This document shows positions 8,128 to 14,826 of a stretch of 24,314 bases of DNA, one piece after another. The stretch lies in assembly GCA_035606335.1 (NCBI GenBank), contig DATNFP010000184.1, positions 1 through 24,314 of the forward strand, in the 5' to 3' direction. The notes beneath the pieces are model-generated. The model was not told the DNA's origin and made no database searches. It was given only the letters and a program-made list of their open reading frames with translations. The position numbers and the translations under genes were made by a program. The stretch is from DATNFP01 sp035606335 (lineage in GTDB: Bacteria > Bacteroidota > Bacteroidia > Chitinophagales > Chitinophagaceae). Position 1 is the first letter of the stretch. Each line of letters begins with the position of its first letter.

Positions 8128-8781
8128 ATGAAAAAATTAATACTTCTGGTTATACTAACAGGATTGTTTAAGTCCTCTTTCGCCCAGGTAGAAATGCCAT
8201 TTTCTTTTAAATCTGATGATGATAACAGATTAATCAAAGAAGAAGATTCAGGAAGCTATTATGTTGCAACCGGCGATACTACAAATATTGTTTTTATAGG
8301 TGAAGATGAATCAATTTACAGATTATTCAATATAGATAATAAACTTCTTTGTGAGGGGAATTTTAGCACAGAAGGCGATAGATATCTTCATGAAGGGAAA
8401 TGGACAGAGTATTATACAAATGGTAAGATCAAAACAACAGGATATTATCATAAAGACAATCCTGTCGGACTTTGGCAATCATTCTATTCAAATGGTCAAT
8501 TAAAGCGTACTTGTACTTATACACTCATTGAGAATAAGGGCACTTATTACTGCATGACAGGTTTATACCAGGATTATTTTGAAAATGGCCAGGTAAGGAT
8601 TAGTGGGTTATACAAAGCCATTATAGATGAAAATAGCAGAGATACAGTATATTCAGAAGACCCTGTTACAGGTAAAAGCATTCCTAAAATAGATATTGGC
8701 CATCGTCCATGGCCACAGAAGTTTGGCATGTGGGAATACTACGATGAAAAAGGGGCGTTGGTAAAAAAAGAAAACTTTTAA
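8128..8781 (+). CDS. Exported MORN-variant repeat protein (YwqK-type)
   Basis: ATG 8128 starts a signal peptide (MKKLILLVILTGLFKSSFAQ), so I prefer it to the ATG at 8086, which overlaps the upstream gene. The 217-aa precursor carries three MORN-variant (MORN_2) units in the second half: GKWTEYYTNGKIKTTGYY with GLWQSFYSNGQLKRT, then GLYQDYFENGQVRISGLY, and finally GMWEYYDEKGALVKK. Proteins of this type are often annotated 'YwqK family antitoxin', but the signal peptide and lack of a YwqJ-like toxin nearby argue against a toxin-antitoxin role here. It probably sits in the periplasm or on the cell surface. It is co-transcribed with the YjbR-family gene. Confidence 0.8.
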   Translation: MKKLILLVILTGLFKSSFAQVEMPFSFKSDDDNRLIKEEDSGSYYVATGDTTNIVFIGEDESIYRLFNIDNKLLCEGNFSTEGDRYLHEGKWTEYYTNGKIKTTGYYHKDNPVGLWQSFYSNGQLKRTCTYTLIENKGTYYCMTGLYQDYFENGQVRISGLYKAIIDENSRDTVYSEDPVTGKSIPKIDIGHRPWPQKFGMWEYYDEKGALVKKENF

Positions 8782-8789
8782 CATTATAG

Positions 8790-8978
8790 CTATCCTAAAA
8801 TACTAAGCCAGTTATCAATTTTTTTTCTGTTTTTATGTACCTTTTTTTGCAGGTGTAATAATAGCTCTCTTTCTTGTCCTATTTTATATACCAGATCTTC
8901 TGCTGTGAGATACGGATTTTCCTTTTTTAATTCTTTTTTCAATTCAGGCCATTCCTTTTTGAAGTCTTCAGTGTCCAT
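8790..8978 (-). CDS. Small CsbD-like protein, diverged copy
   Basis: This 62-residue charged protein aligns over its whole length, without gaps, with the CsbD-like protein at 10413-10601: both start with MD, have LTxxDL near residue 24-29, an LLxxLQKK segment near 39-46, and end in (N/H)WL(S/K)xLG. The typical CsbD N-terminal pattern (WNEWKGKIKQ in the other copy) is replaced here by KKEWPELKKELKKEN, so a domain search may miss it. CsbD-like proteins are abundant small stress proteins of unknown action. It is convergent with the MORN gene, 8 bp between stops. Confidence 0.7.
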   Translation of the reverse strand: MDTEDFKKEWPELKKELKKENPYLTAEDLVYKIGQERELLLHLQKKVHKNRKKIDNWLSILG

Positions 8979-9069
8979 AAAAAATATGTGTTTACATTAA
9001 GCATCAAAAAGTTGTGCCATCCGACTTAAATCATTTATTCTTTTTATTTTCAGCAAATAATTTTTTTAC

Positions 9070-9618
9070 ATGGAAACAGCTTTAGGAATTGGCTCCCGCG
9101 TGGAGCATCCGCACTTTGGTAAAGGAGTAATAGTGGATATATCTTCTGAATCATATATTATATGGTTTAAATCTCAAAACGGTACAAAAAGTATTAATAA
9201 GGATTATGCAGAATTACGTGTAATAGAAAAGGCTGAATCTACCAGCAGTGAGGGTGATAGCATAACTCTTTCTGATATTGAACAGGCGTTGCAAAACATC
9301 CTCGATCAACGCCTGCATGAAATGCAGATAGTCCCAATGGGTTTGAAATGGAATAATGGCACACTCATATTAAAGCCTTCTGACCCAAATCTTCAGGCTA
9401 AAGAAATGCCTATAGAAACCTTTTTTCACAAAATTGTAATGGTTCGTGATAGATTAAGGTTGATCGAGCAAAAAATAAACGCAAACAAAGTGCTCACAGA
9501 TGAAGAGAAAGTAGATATACAACAATATGTAACTGCCATCTATGGTTCACTTACCACATTCAATGTATTATTTAAAGAAACCCATCACCAGTTTAAAGGA
9601 ATGGCAGGCAAGGAATAG
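9070..9618 (+). CDS. Conserved protein with N-terminal Tudor/SH3-like domain
   Basis: The 182-aa cytosolic protein has no signal peptide or membrane segment. Residues 5-50 (GIGSRVEHPHFGKGVIVDI ... YIIWFKSQNGTKSI) closely resemble the Tudor-like C-terminal module of UvrD/PcrA helicases and of CarD-type RNA-polymerase-binding proteins. The rest is mostly helical: an acidic, Ser-rich linker (~55-65), helices around 66-85 and 120-165, and a strand pair LKWNNGTLILKPSD in the middle. A DNA-repair or RNA-polymerase-associated role is a fair guess from the N-terminal module only. ATG 9070 gives the domain its complete first strand. Confidence 0.65.
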   Translation: METALGIGSRVEHPHFGKGVIVDISSESYIIWFKSQNGTKSINKDYAELRVIEKAESTSSEGDSITLSDIEQALQNILDQRLHEMQIVPMGLKWNNGTLILKPSDPNLQAKEMPIETFFHKIVMVRDRLRLIEQKINANKVLTDEEKVDIQQYVTAIYGSLTTFNVLFKETHHQFKGMAGKE

Positions 9619-9699
9619 TTATATAAGCTAATGGACCTTAATTAAGTAAATTATGGTGCAATTTTTGCATATCATCCTCATACGTCTAATGTCTGAAAT

Positions 9700-10329
9700 A
9701 TGATTAGTATTAAAAAGTTTGCGTGGCTATTATTATTGGGAAGTTGTTTTGTGTCATGTCGCAAAGATACTTATAACGCACAACCATCGTATGGATACCA
9801 AAATGAGTTTAATGATGACTTTAATGCCGACACCCATAATTGGTCATTTAGTGATCCTGCGGATTCAGCTTTTGTTTCCATTAACAATGGATACCTTGAC
9901 TATTACTATAATCCGCCTCTAAAAGGTTCGAATACTGTGGCAATTGATATAGGGCTGAATATCAATTACAACTTTACGTTAGCGACTTCTATCCAATCTA
10001 ATAACGTCATGGGGCTTGCTTTTGGAGTTTCAAATGCTGTTTATGGTTATGCGTTTATGGTAGATAACAACGGCAATTTTGCGCTGTATAATGAAGGTAG
10101 TGCTTCTGTCCAGCCACAGGCAATTCTTGATTGGCAAAGCAATCCTGCTGTTAAAATAAATACATGGAATACACTTGAGATAGATCAGGTGGGATCGGCC
10201 TGGCAGGGATATATAAATGGTACTAAGGTTTTTGACATGCAAAGTCAACCATTAAGCGGTACTAAGATTGGTTTTATCGTATTGAACGGTACTGAAGGAT
10301 ATGCCGATTACCTTACGGCACAATGGTAA
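9700..10329 (+). CDS. Lipoprotein with LamG/concanavalin-like sandwich domain
   Basis: The 209-aa precursor has a lipoprotein signal with two possible lipidation Cys, C16 (LGSC) and C20 (FVSC); FVSC-RKD is the more usual Bacteroidota form. The mature part reads like a jelly-roll domain of the DUF1080/LamG type: FNDDFNADTHNWSFSD near the start, a middle strand set, then WNTLEIDQVGSAWQGYINGTKVF and IGFIVLNGTEGYADYLTAQW at the end. Such domains bind sugars or sit on surface proteins; no catalytic residues can be assigned here. It is probably in the outer membrane or on the surface. It has no clear operon partner. Confidence 0.7.
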   Translation: MISIKKFAWLLLLGSCFVSCRKDTYNAQPSYGYQNEFNDDFNADTHNWSFSDPADSAFVSINNGYLDYYYNPPLKGSNTVAIDIGLNINYNFTLATSIQSNNVMGLAFGVSNAVYGYAFMVDNNGNFALYNEGSASVQPQAILDWQSNPAVKINTWNTLEIDQVGSAWQGYINGTKVFDMQSQPLSGTKIGFIVLNGTEGYADYLTAQW

Positions 10330-10355
10330 AAAAAAGCACACGCCAAATATTAAAG

Positions 10356-10384
10356 CAAATCCCTTACAAACTGCAAGGGATTTG
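10356..10384. terminator. Candidate bidirectional terminator between convergent genes
   Basis: A perfect 10-bp inverted repeat, CAAATCCCTT (10356-10365) and AAGGGATTTG (10375-10384), with a 9-nt loop, sits between the stops of the lipoprotein gene and the CsbD-like gene. The T tracts on either side are weak (GATTTGAAATTT on the plus strand), so termination is likely but not certain. Confidence 0.45.
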
Positions 10385-10412
10385 AAATTTAAGCCGTAGT
10401 GGAAATAAAAAG

Positions 10413-10601
10413 TTATCCTAATGACTTCAACCAATGTACAACCTCATCTCTCGTTTTGCCTAATTTCTTTTGTAAACGCCCTAACAGTTCATCGTCTTTT
10501 CCTTCTTCATACTTTAAATCGTCGTCTGTAAGGTCTCCGTTTGCTTGTTTTATTTTGCCTTTCCATTCGTTCCAATGGCCTTTTAGTTCCAGCTTGTCCA
10601 T
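10413..10601 (-). CDS. CsbD family small stress protein
   Basis: This 62-aa protein shows the CsbD pattern clearly: KGHWNEWKGKIKQANGDLTDDDL, then a Gly/Asp-rich turn, LLGRLQKKLGKTRDEVVHWL and the end LKSLG. CsbD-like proteins are small, soluble, highly expressed under general stress or on entry to stationary phase; the mechanism is unknown. It is the more typical member of a pair with the gene at 8790-8978, and they are ~1.4 kb apart on the same strand with two unrelated plus-strand genes between. The start is ATG 10599-10601. Confidence 0.88.
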   Translation of the reverse strand: MDKLELKGHWNEWKGKIKQANGDLTDDDLKYEEGKDDELLGRLQKKLGKTRDEVVHWLKSLG

Positions 10602-10696
10602 AGCATTTTTTTATTATAATAGATAAAAGTCATGCCACATAGGTAGGATCTCTCATGGCATCAATTTTTAATTTGATTATTAACAACATAGAAAAC

Positions 10697-11239
10697 ATGA
10701 GAGCATTTGCACTTTTTTTATTGGGAATGTCATTAGGCCAACAAACATTAGCCCAGCATTCTTCTGTTCTTATCAATGACAGTAGTGGCGCAGGATACAC
10801 TTACCAGAAAACCATCAACGTACCGGGGGTAAGACAAAAAACACTTTACAATCGTATAAAGCCCTGGGTAATGAATGTTATGAATCATTCGGACAATTAT
10901 ATTGCAACAAGCGATGCGGCAAACGATTCTATTGCTACTATCTCTTTTCTTGAATTGGGAGACTTGCCCCAAATCCAAAATCAGTTTATTGAATATCAAG
11001 CTAATATCCATTTTTCTGATGGGGAAGTGCAGTTCAATGCGAAGTCTTTTATATATCATGGCAGCGTTATATTGACCAACAATATATACGATCTCCCTTT
11101 TAATAACCTTGGCAATATAAGCGCACCGATACAGGCAGCTATTTATACAGATTTTGATAGAAAATTTACTGCTTTGATCAATTCCCTGCAGGGAGCAGCA
11201 AAAGGTTACCTTGCCATTCCTGCCTCAGCTAAAAAATAG
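10697..11239 (+). CDS. Exported DUF4468-like protein
   Basis: ATG 10697 starts a signal peptide (MRAFALFLLGMSLGQQTLAQ); the ATG at 10655 would add 14 residues before it. In the 180-aa precursor the segment VPGVRQKTLYNRIKPWV...NYIATSDAANDSIATI...YQANIHFSDGEVQFNAKSF follows the DUF4468 plan: a 'xxLYxRxxxW' helix, then paired strands. That family is a TBP-like fold found in exported Bacteroidota proteins of unknown function. It is followed by a good terminator and is probably monocistronic. Confidence 0.65.
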   Translation: MRAFALFLLGMSLGQQTLAQHSSVLINDSSGAGYTYQKTINVPGVRQKTLYNRIKPWVMNVMNHSDNYIATSDAANDSIATISFLELGDLPQIQNQFIEYQANIHFSDGEVQFNAKSFIYHGSVILTNNIYDLPFNNLGNISAPIQAAIYTDFDRKFTALINSLQGAAKGYLAIPASAKK

Positions 11240-11264
11240 TAATTTTTACGCAATATAGCTTTAG

Positions 11265-11286
11265 GCTGCCTTTTCAGGCAGCTTTT
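11265..11286 (+). terminator. Rho-independent terminator upstream of dapD
   Basis: Stem GCTGCCT (11265-11271) and AGGCAGC (11276-11282) with a TTTC loop, followed by TTTT at 11283-11286. It lies 25 bp after the stop of the DUF4468-like gene. Confidence 0.85.
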
Positions 11287-11349
11287 GTTATATCTGCTTT
11301 TTACTTTTGACTTTCTATTCTACTTTCGCCCCACAAATAAATTATCATA

Positions 11350-12156
11350 ATGCAGCAACTTATCGAAGCCGCTTATCAAAATCGCGAATTACTCAAAGAG
11401 CAACCCTACCAGGATGCTGTACGCAATGCTATTGAAGAAATAGATAAAGGCCGTCTTCGTGTAGCAATACCCGGCAGTAATGGATGGGAAGTGCAGCAAT
11501 GGGTAAAGCAGGCTATTTTACTTTACTTCAGCATCCAGCCTATGCAAACATGGGATCTTGCTCCTCTTGAGTTTTACGATAAGATGCTGCTAAAAAAAGA
11601 TTATGCTTCTCTCGGTGTCCGCGCCGTGCCTACGGCAGTTGCACGCTATGGTGCATATATAGCACGTAACGTGGTGCTAATGCCGTCTTATGTAAATATA
11701 GGCGCTTATGTAGACGAAGGCACAATGGTTGATACCTGGGCTACAGTTGGTTCCTGCGCACAGATAGGCAAAGGAGTTCATCTTAGTGGTGGAGTTGGCA
11801 TAGGTGGTGTGTTAGAACCGTTACAAGCGGGGCCGGTTATTATTGAAGATGGATGCTTTATCGGATCGCGTTGTATTGTTGTTGAAGGAGTAGTGGTAGA
11901 AAAAGAAGCTGTACTTGGCGCCAATGTAGTGCTTACACAGTCAACAAAGATAATTGATGTTTCAGGTACTGAACCTGTTGAGTATAGAGGCCGCGTGCCG
12001 GCGCGCAGCGTTGTGATTCCTGGTAGCTATACTAAAAAATATCCAGCAGGTGAATACCAGGTTAGTTGTGCTCTTATTATCGGTCAGCGAAAAGCTTCTA
12101 CCAATCTTAAAACCAGCCTCAACGATGCACTTCGGGAATTTAATGTTTCGGCATAG
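11350..12156 (+). CDS. dapD: 2,3,4,5-tetrahydropyridine-2,6-dicarboxylate N-succinyltransferase
   Basis: The enzyme transfers succinyl from succinyl-CoA to tetrahydrodipicolinate in the succinylase branch of diaminopimelate/lysine synthesis, feeding peptidoglycan. The 268 residues are close to the 274 of E. coli DapD. Visible hallmarks: the N-terminal helical domain with GRLRVA and VQQWVKQAILLYF, the left-handed beta-helix hexapeptide repeats (VVLMPSYVNIGAYVDEGTMVDTWATVGSCAQIGKGVHLSGG), the GVGIGGVLEPLQAGPVIIED signature, and the C-terminal VIPGSYTK and CALIIGQRKAST. No lysine-pathway neighbour is present. The T-rich region ahead (TACTTTCG at 11321-11328) resembles a Bacteroidota -7 element, but a matching -33 element is not clear. 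Confidence 0.97.
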   Translation: MQQLIEAAYQNRELLKEQPYQDAVRNAIEEIDKGRLRVAIPGSNGWEVQQWVKQAILLYFSIQPMQTWDLAPLEFYDKMLLKKDYASLGVRAVPTAVARYGAYIARNVVLMPSYVNIGAYVDEGTMVDTWATVGSCAQIGKGVHLSGGVGIGGVLEPLQAGPVIIEDGCFIGSRCIVVEGVVVEKEAVLGANVVLTQSTKIIDVSGTEPVEYRGRVPARSVVIPGSYTKKYPAGEYQVSCALIIGQRKASTNLKTSLNDALREFNVSA

Positions 12157-12193
12157 CTTTATGTAATTTGTAGTGTTGCTTTATATGCATTTC

Positions 12194-12316
12194 ATGCTAT
12201 TGGATATTAATACTGCATTTCTCGATTATGAATTTCTCGGAGAGAAAGTATCTAATTATTTATGGTTTGCTGGCATTGTGTTGGCTACACTACTTTTCAA
12301 GCGCTATGCGGCATAG
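12194..12316 (+). pseudogene. Detached N-terminal segment of the MscS-type channel gene, ended by in-frame TAG
   Basis: From ATG 12194 (or the in-frame ATG at 12185) the frame encodes MLLDINTAFLDYEFLGEK, then a hydrophobic segment YLWFAGIVLATLLFKRY, and stops at TAG 12314-12316. The next codons in the same frame (TTA TTG GCA AAA) continue straight into the MscS gene. The segment looks like the first transmembrane helix and its preceding short periplasmic leader, which Bacteroidota MscS proteins of this type usually have. So one nonsense codon, number 41 of the restored 375-residue chain, appears to separate the first helix from the rest. Confidence 0.65.
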
Positions 12317-12319
12317 TTA

Positions 12320-13321
12320 TTGGCAAAAATCAGCGCTGTCCTGGCAAGGCGTTTCAGTCACGTAAAGCATGAGTTTAAACTACAGCTACAGGTAAGACGT
12401 CCCATGGAGCATTTATTAGAGACTGTCCTATACTATATTGCCATTAATCAGTTATCGGGTTTGCTTAATCAGTTTGTTTTTCGCCACTACACGGGTAAGA
12501 AAAATGAGCTCGTAATAAGGCTTGGCGATGTGGTTGATCATGTTTTCCTGTTTCTGTTTATATTATACTTTACTCAATTACTTTCACGTATAATAGATTT
12601 TTACAGTGATGTGCAATTGGAAAAAGCACACCAGGAAAACAATCGTGAGCGCGTACAATTACTACCGTTAATCAAGGAGATTGCCAAGCTCCTGTTATGG
12701 ACACTAAGTGTCTTTTGGGTAATGGGTAGTGTATTTCACGTCAATATCCCTGCGCTTATTACAGGTTTGGGTATAGGCGGAGTAGCTATTGCACTTGCAG
12801 GTAAAGAAACGGTTGAGAATTTTTTTGCTGCATTTACAATTCTTACAGATAAGCCTTTCCAGACAGGTGAAACCATAAAAGTGGGAGATATAGAGGGTGA
12901 AGTGGAAAAGATAGGTTTCCGCAGCACAAGAGTTCGAGGAGGTGATGGCTCTTCATTCATTATCCCTAATCAGACACTGGTAAGTCAAAATCTTATCAAC
13001 CTTACACAACGCGATACGAGGGGAATGAAGCTAGTGGTAAACATCAAATATGGTGTATCTCATGCGGCATTGCAACAGATGATCACTGAGCTTAAAGCGA
13101 TGGTGCAGCAAAATCTGCATATTAAAGAACCTATAGAAGTAACCCTTGAAAGCTTTGGTGTAGAGACATTCCAGGTAGTGATTACCTATCACGTTCCTAA
13201 CCCACTGCCAGCCAATGTCACTATTGATGAAGTAAAACAAAAAATAAATCTGCAGACTTACGATATTGTTACGAAATATGCAGCGCCTGTTAGTGTTACC
13301 GTGCCAATAACACCTAAGTAA
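12320..13321 (+). CDS. MscS-family mechanosensitive channel, lacking its first helix because of an upstream stop
   Basis: The 333-aa open frame carries two transmembrane segments (near residues 66-88, HVFLFLFILYFTQLLSRI, and ~115-140, LLLWTLSVFWVMGSVFHV), then the MscS pore helix and hinge (ALITGLGIGGVAIALAGKET followed by VENFFAAFTILTDKPF), the beta domain (GEVEKIGFRSTRVRGGDGSS, IIPNQTLVSQNLIN) and the C-terminal alpha/beta part. MscS channels release solutes under hypo-osmotic shock. The listed start is TTG 12320, 3 nt after the TAG; the first ATG in frame is 12404. Translation could restart at either, giving a shorter channel, or the gene may be dead. The pore and cytoplasmic domains show no other damage. 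TAA is followed directly by TAG. Confidence 0.85.
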   Translation: MAKISAVLARRFSHVKHEFKLQLQVRRPMEHLLETVLYYIAINQLSGLLNQFVFRHYTGKKNELVIRLGDVVDHVFLFLFILYFTQLLSRIIDFYSDVQLEKAHQENNRERVQLLPLIKEIAKLLLWTLSVFWVMGSVFHVNIPALITGLGIGGVAIALAGKETVENFFAAFTILTDKPFQTGETIKVGDIEGEVEKIGFRSTRVRGGDGSSFIIPNQTLVSQNLINLTQRDTRGMKLVVNIKYGVSHAALQQMITELKAMVQQNLHIKEPIEVTLESFGVETFQVVITYHVPNPLPANVTIDEVKQKINLQTYDIVTKYAAPVSVTVPITPK

Positions 13322-13361
13322 TAGGATTCCTCTTGTAATCTTTTTAAATACCTTTCCTTAT

Positions 13362-13536
13362 ATGCCACATGAGATCCAGGTTAAATCTGTGTTGAATAAA
13401 ACCAGGCGCGGAGATTGGAAAAATATCAAGGCTTTTTGCATCAGGCACACAAATGCCTGTTTATTACAGCAATGCTTTTTATAAAAAAACTAATGAACTA
13501 TCCGAAAAGTATAAACTGAAAAATTCAATCGTGTGA
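13362..13536 (+). pseudogene. Collapsed radical SAM (SPL-like) gene: N- and C-terminal ends only
   Basis: ATG 13362 begins MPHEIQVKSVLNKTRRGDW, which from memory is the start of Bacteroidota SPL-type radical SAM proteins (usually continuing PWFLDDY and then the CxxxCxxC cluster). The frame is soon lost and stops at 13482. From about 13415 other frames read LEKYQ and, one frame on, RLFASGTQMPVYY followed by AFYKKTNELSEKYKLKN-SIV and TGA 13534-13536, which looks like the end of the same family. About 250 residues, including the Fe-S Cys, would thus be missing, with a further 1-base shift near 13428. No functional product is expected. Identification relies on recalled family sequences. Confidence 0.55.
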
Positions 13537-13601
13537 TTCTGGTAGGATAAATTTATTGGCATGATAACTTAGGCTTGAGTATTACTAAAAATATTAGTAT
13601 C

Positions 13602-13958
13602 ATGGCAACTGATAATATTTACCTGGGCTCTCCTGATAATCCACGAACAGCGGCTATAGTTGGTTATATTACTGTTATCGGATGGCTTATTGCCTATTTT
13701 GCATTATATAATAAAGATAAAGGCAGCATTGCGGCTTATCATTTAAGACAGACACTTCTATTGCATATTATCGGATTTATACTTGATATACTCAGCTTTC
13801 TATCCTTGTGGTCACTTTTCCCAGGAATAATTGTAACAATATTGGGTGTTATACTATTCATTCTGTGGATATGGGGATTAATATATGCTGTGAATCAGCA
13901 GGCAAAGCCAGTGCCCATTATAGGGAAACTGGCTCAAAGATTATTCAAAAATTTATAA
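13602..13958 (+). CDS. Small integral membrane protein (DUF4870/Tic20-like)
   Basis: The 118-aa protein from ATG 13602 (MATDNIYLGSPDNPRTAAIV) has three or four hydrophobic helices: IVGYITVIGWLIAYFAL, the pair around LLLHIIGFILDILSFLSL, and GIIVTILGVILFILWIWGLIYA. Between the first two lies KGSIAAYHLRQTLLLHI, the 'S..A.FH.RQ' motif typical of DUF4870-type proteins. A TTG start at 13575 would only add nine residues. The function is unknown for the family. It is convergent with the next gene with 5 bp between stops. Confidence 0.75.
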   Translation: MATDNIYLGSPDNPRTAAIVGYITVIGWLIAYFALYNKDKGSIAAYHLRQTLLLHIIGFILDILSFLSLWSLFPGIIVTILGVILFILWIWGLIYAVNQQAKPVPIIGKLAQRLFKNL

Positions 13959-13963
13959 GCTAA

Positions 13964-14206
13964 TTATTTATCAGGCTGGGTATTCGCATTATTCTTATTA
14001 TCACTCATACTATTACGCTTTACCCCATTTTTGGTATTTGTTTTTGATCTTTTATGCTTACTACTGTTGCTATCTTCCGGCGCGTTTCTTTGATGGGTAA
14101 TAAATGTATCAGTGCCAGCTTTAGGGATTACTTTTTTTCCAGTCTGCCCATTTGCTTGTGCATAAGCTATTATCACGATACCCAGCATTAAAATGATTTT
14201 TTTCAT
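13964..14206 (-). CDS. Small exported hydrophilic protein, second gene of the copper-protein operon
   Basis: The 80-aa precursor has a signal peptide (MKKIILMLGIVIIAYAQANGQ) and a ~59-residue mature part that is basic, rich in Lys, Asn, Ser and Thr, with no Cys and a single His; it is probably disordered. No family is recognised. It starts 20 bp after the stop of the Cys-rich protein and is almost certainly on the same mRNA. Such small tails are often poorly conserved. Confidence 0.6.
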   Translation of the reverse strand: MKKIILMLGIVIIAYAQANGQTGKKVIPKAGTDTFITHQRNAPEDSNSSKHKRSKTNTKNGVKRNSMSDNKNNANTQPDK

Positions 14207-14226
14207 AATTCATGGTTGTTAAATTG

Positions 14227-14568
14227 TTAGCGATTATTCATTTCCCTGCATATTTTAGCACATTGCGTGCATGATTCTGCACATTCCTGACAATGATTGT
14301 TGTCGTGCTTAGCACATTCTGTGCCACAAGCATCACAAATATCTGCACAAATAGTGCACAATTCCATTACCTGGCTGCTTCCCAAACTCATTAGCTGAGC
14401 CGTACAATAGCAAATAGTCGCACACTCCATATCCAATTGCACACACTGTGTCATATCCTGAACATTACTTTCTTTCAGGCAGCAGGATGCACAATGGTTA
14501 CATAGCGCAGCACATTTCAGACAAGCTTCAATACATTCTTTATATTTATGGTAGCTCATAAGGAACAA
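14227..14568 (-). CDS. Four-helix-bundle copper-storage-type protein (Csp/DUF326)
   Basis: The 113-aa protein contains 21 Cys spaced mostly as CxxC or CxxxC along four predicted helices (for example ECIEACLKCAALCNHCASCC and CTICADICDACGTEC, then CQECAESCTQCAKIC). This is the pattern of Csp copper-storage proteins, in which Cys thiols line the core of the bundle and hold many Cu(I) ions. It has no signal peptide or Tat motif, so it is of the cytosolic Csp3 type. The translation may begin at MSYHKYKEC (14557-14559) three codons inside the listed start. No copper ATPase or CueR-like regulator is in the window. Confidence 0.88.
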   Translation of the reverse strand: MFLMSYHKYKECIEACLKCAALCNHCASCCLKESNVQDMTQCVQLDMECATICYCTAQLMSLGSSQVMELCTICADICDACGTECAKHDNNHCQECAESCTQCAKICREMNNR

Positions 14569-14687
14569 TTAATATTAGGATAGCAACATTATTATGCCAG
14601 TAAAGCCAAAAACATTGCTCCCTCAAGCTGATCCATAAGCTTCAATCCCCCAGCTTAATATCTGTATCTATTTGAAGATTGTTTTAC

Positions 14688-14715
14688 TTGAAATTTGTAT
14701 TAAAATGTAATTTTA
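14688..14715 (+). promoter_or_regulatory. Candidate Bacteroidota sigma-A promoter
   Basis: TTG at 14688-14690 and TAATTTTA at 14708-14715 are separated by 17 bp and fit the Bacteroidota -33 (TTTG/TTG) and -7 (TAnnTTTG) elements with one mismatch. It would give the DinB gene a leader of about 105 nt. The rest of 14569-14826 shows nothing else I can support. Confidence 0.3.
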
Positions 14716-14826
14716 GGTATATGGGGCGTTTTGAAAATATTTTACGAAAGGCTGAGGATGGGACTTAGAATTTGTGCAATATGGATGTCTTTAAGTGAAT
14801 TTTTTATGAATTAAAACAGATACTTT

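Noticed and set aside
8128..8781. Reading the YjbR/MORN pair as a toxin-antitoxin system because of the 'YwqK antitoxin' label
   Set aside because: The MORN protein is exported and the YjbR-family partner is not a toxin; the label comes from a distant Bacillus protein.
13442..13465. CAGGCA-N6-TGCCTG followed by TTTATT, terminator-like hairpin after the MscS gene
   Set aside because: It lies inside the radical SAM remnant, the stem is only 6 bp and the T tract is broken; it is probably an accident of coding sequence.
14719..14767. 15-codon frame (MGRFENILRKAEDGT) after the candidate promoter ahead of the DinB gene
   Set aside because: Too short, no ribosome site and no recognisable leader-peptide features; left as unassigned.
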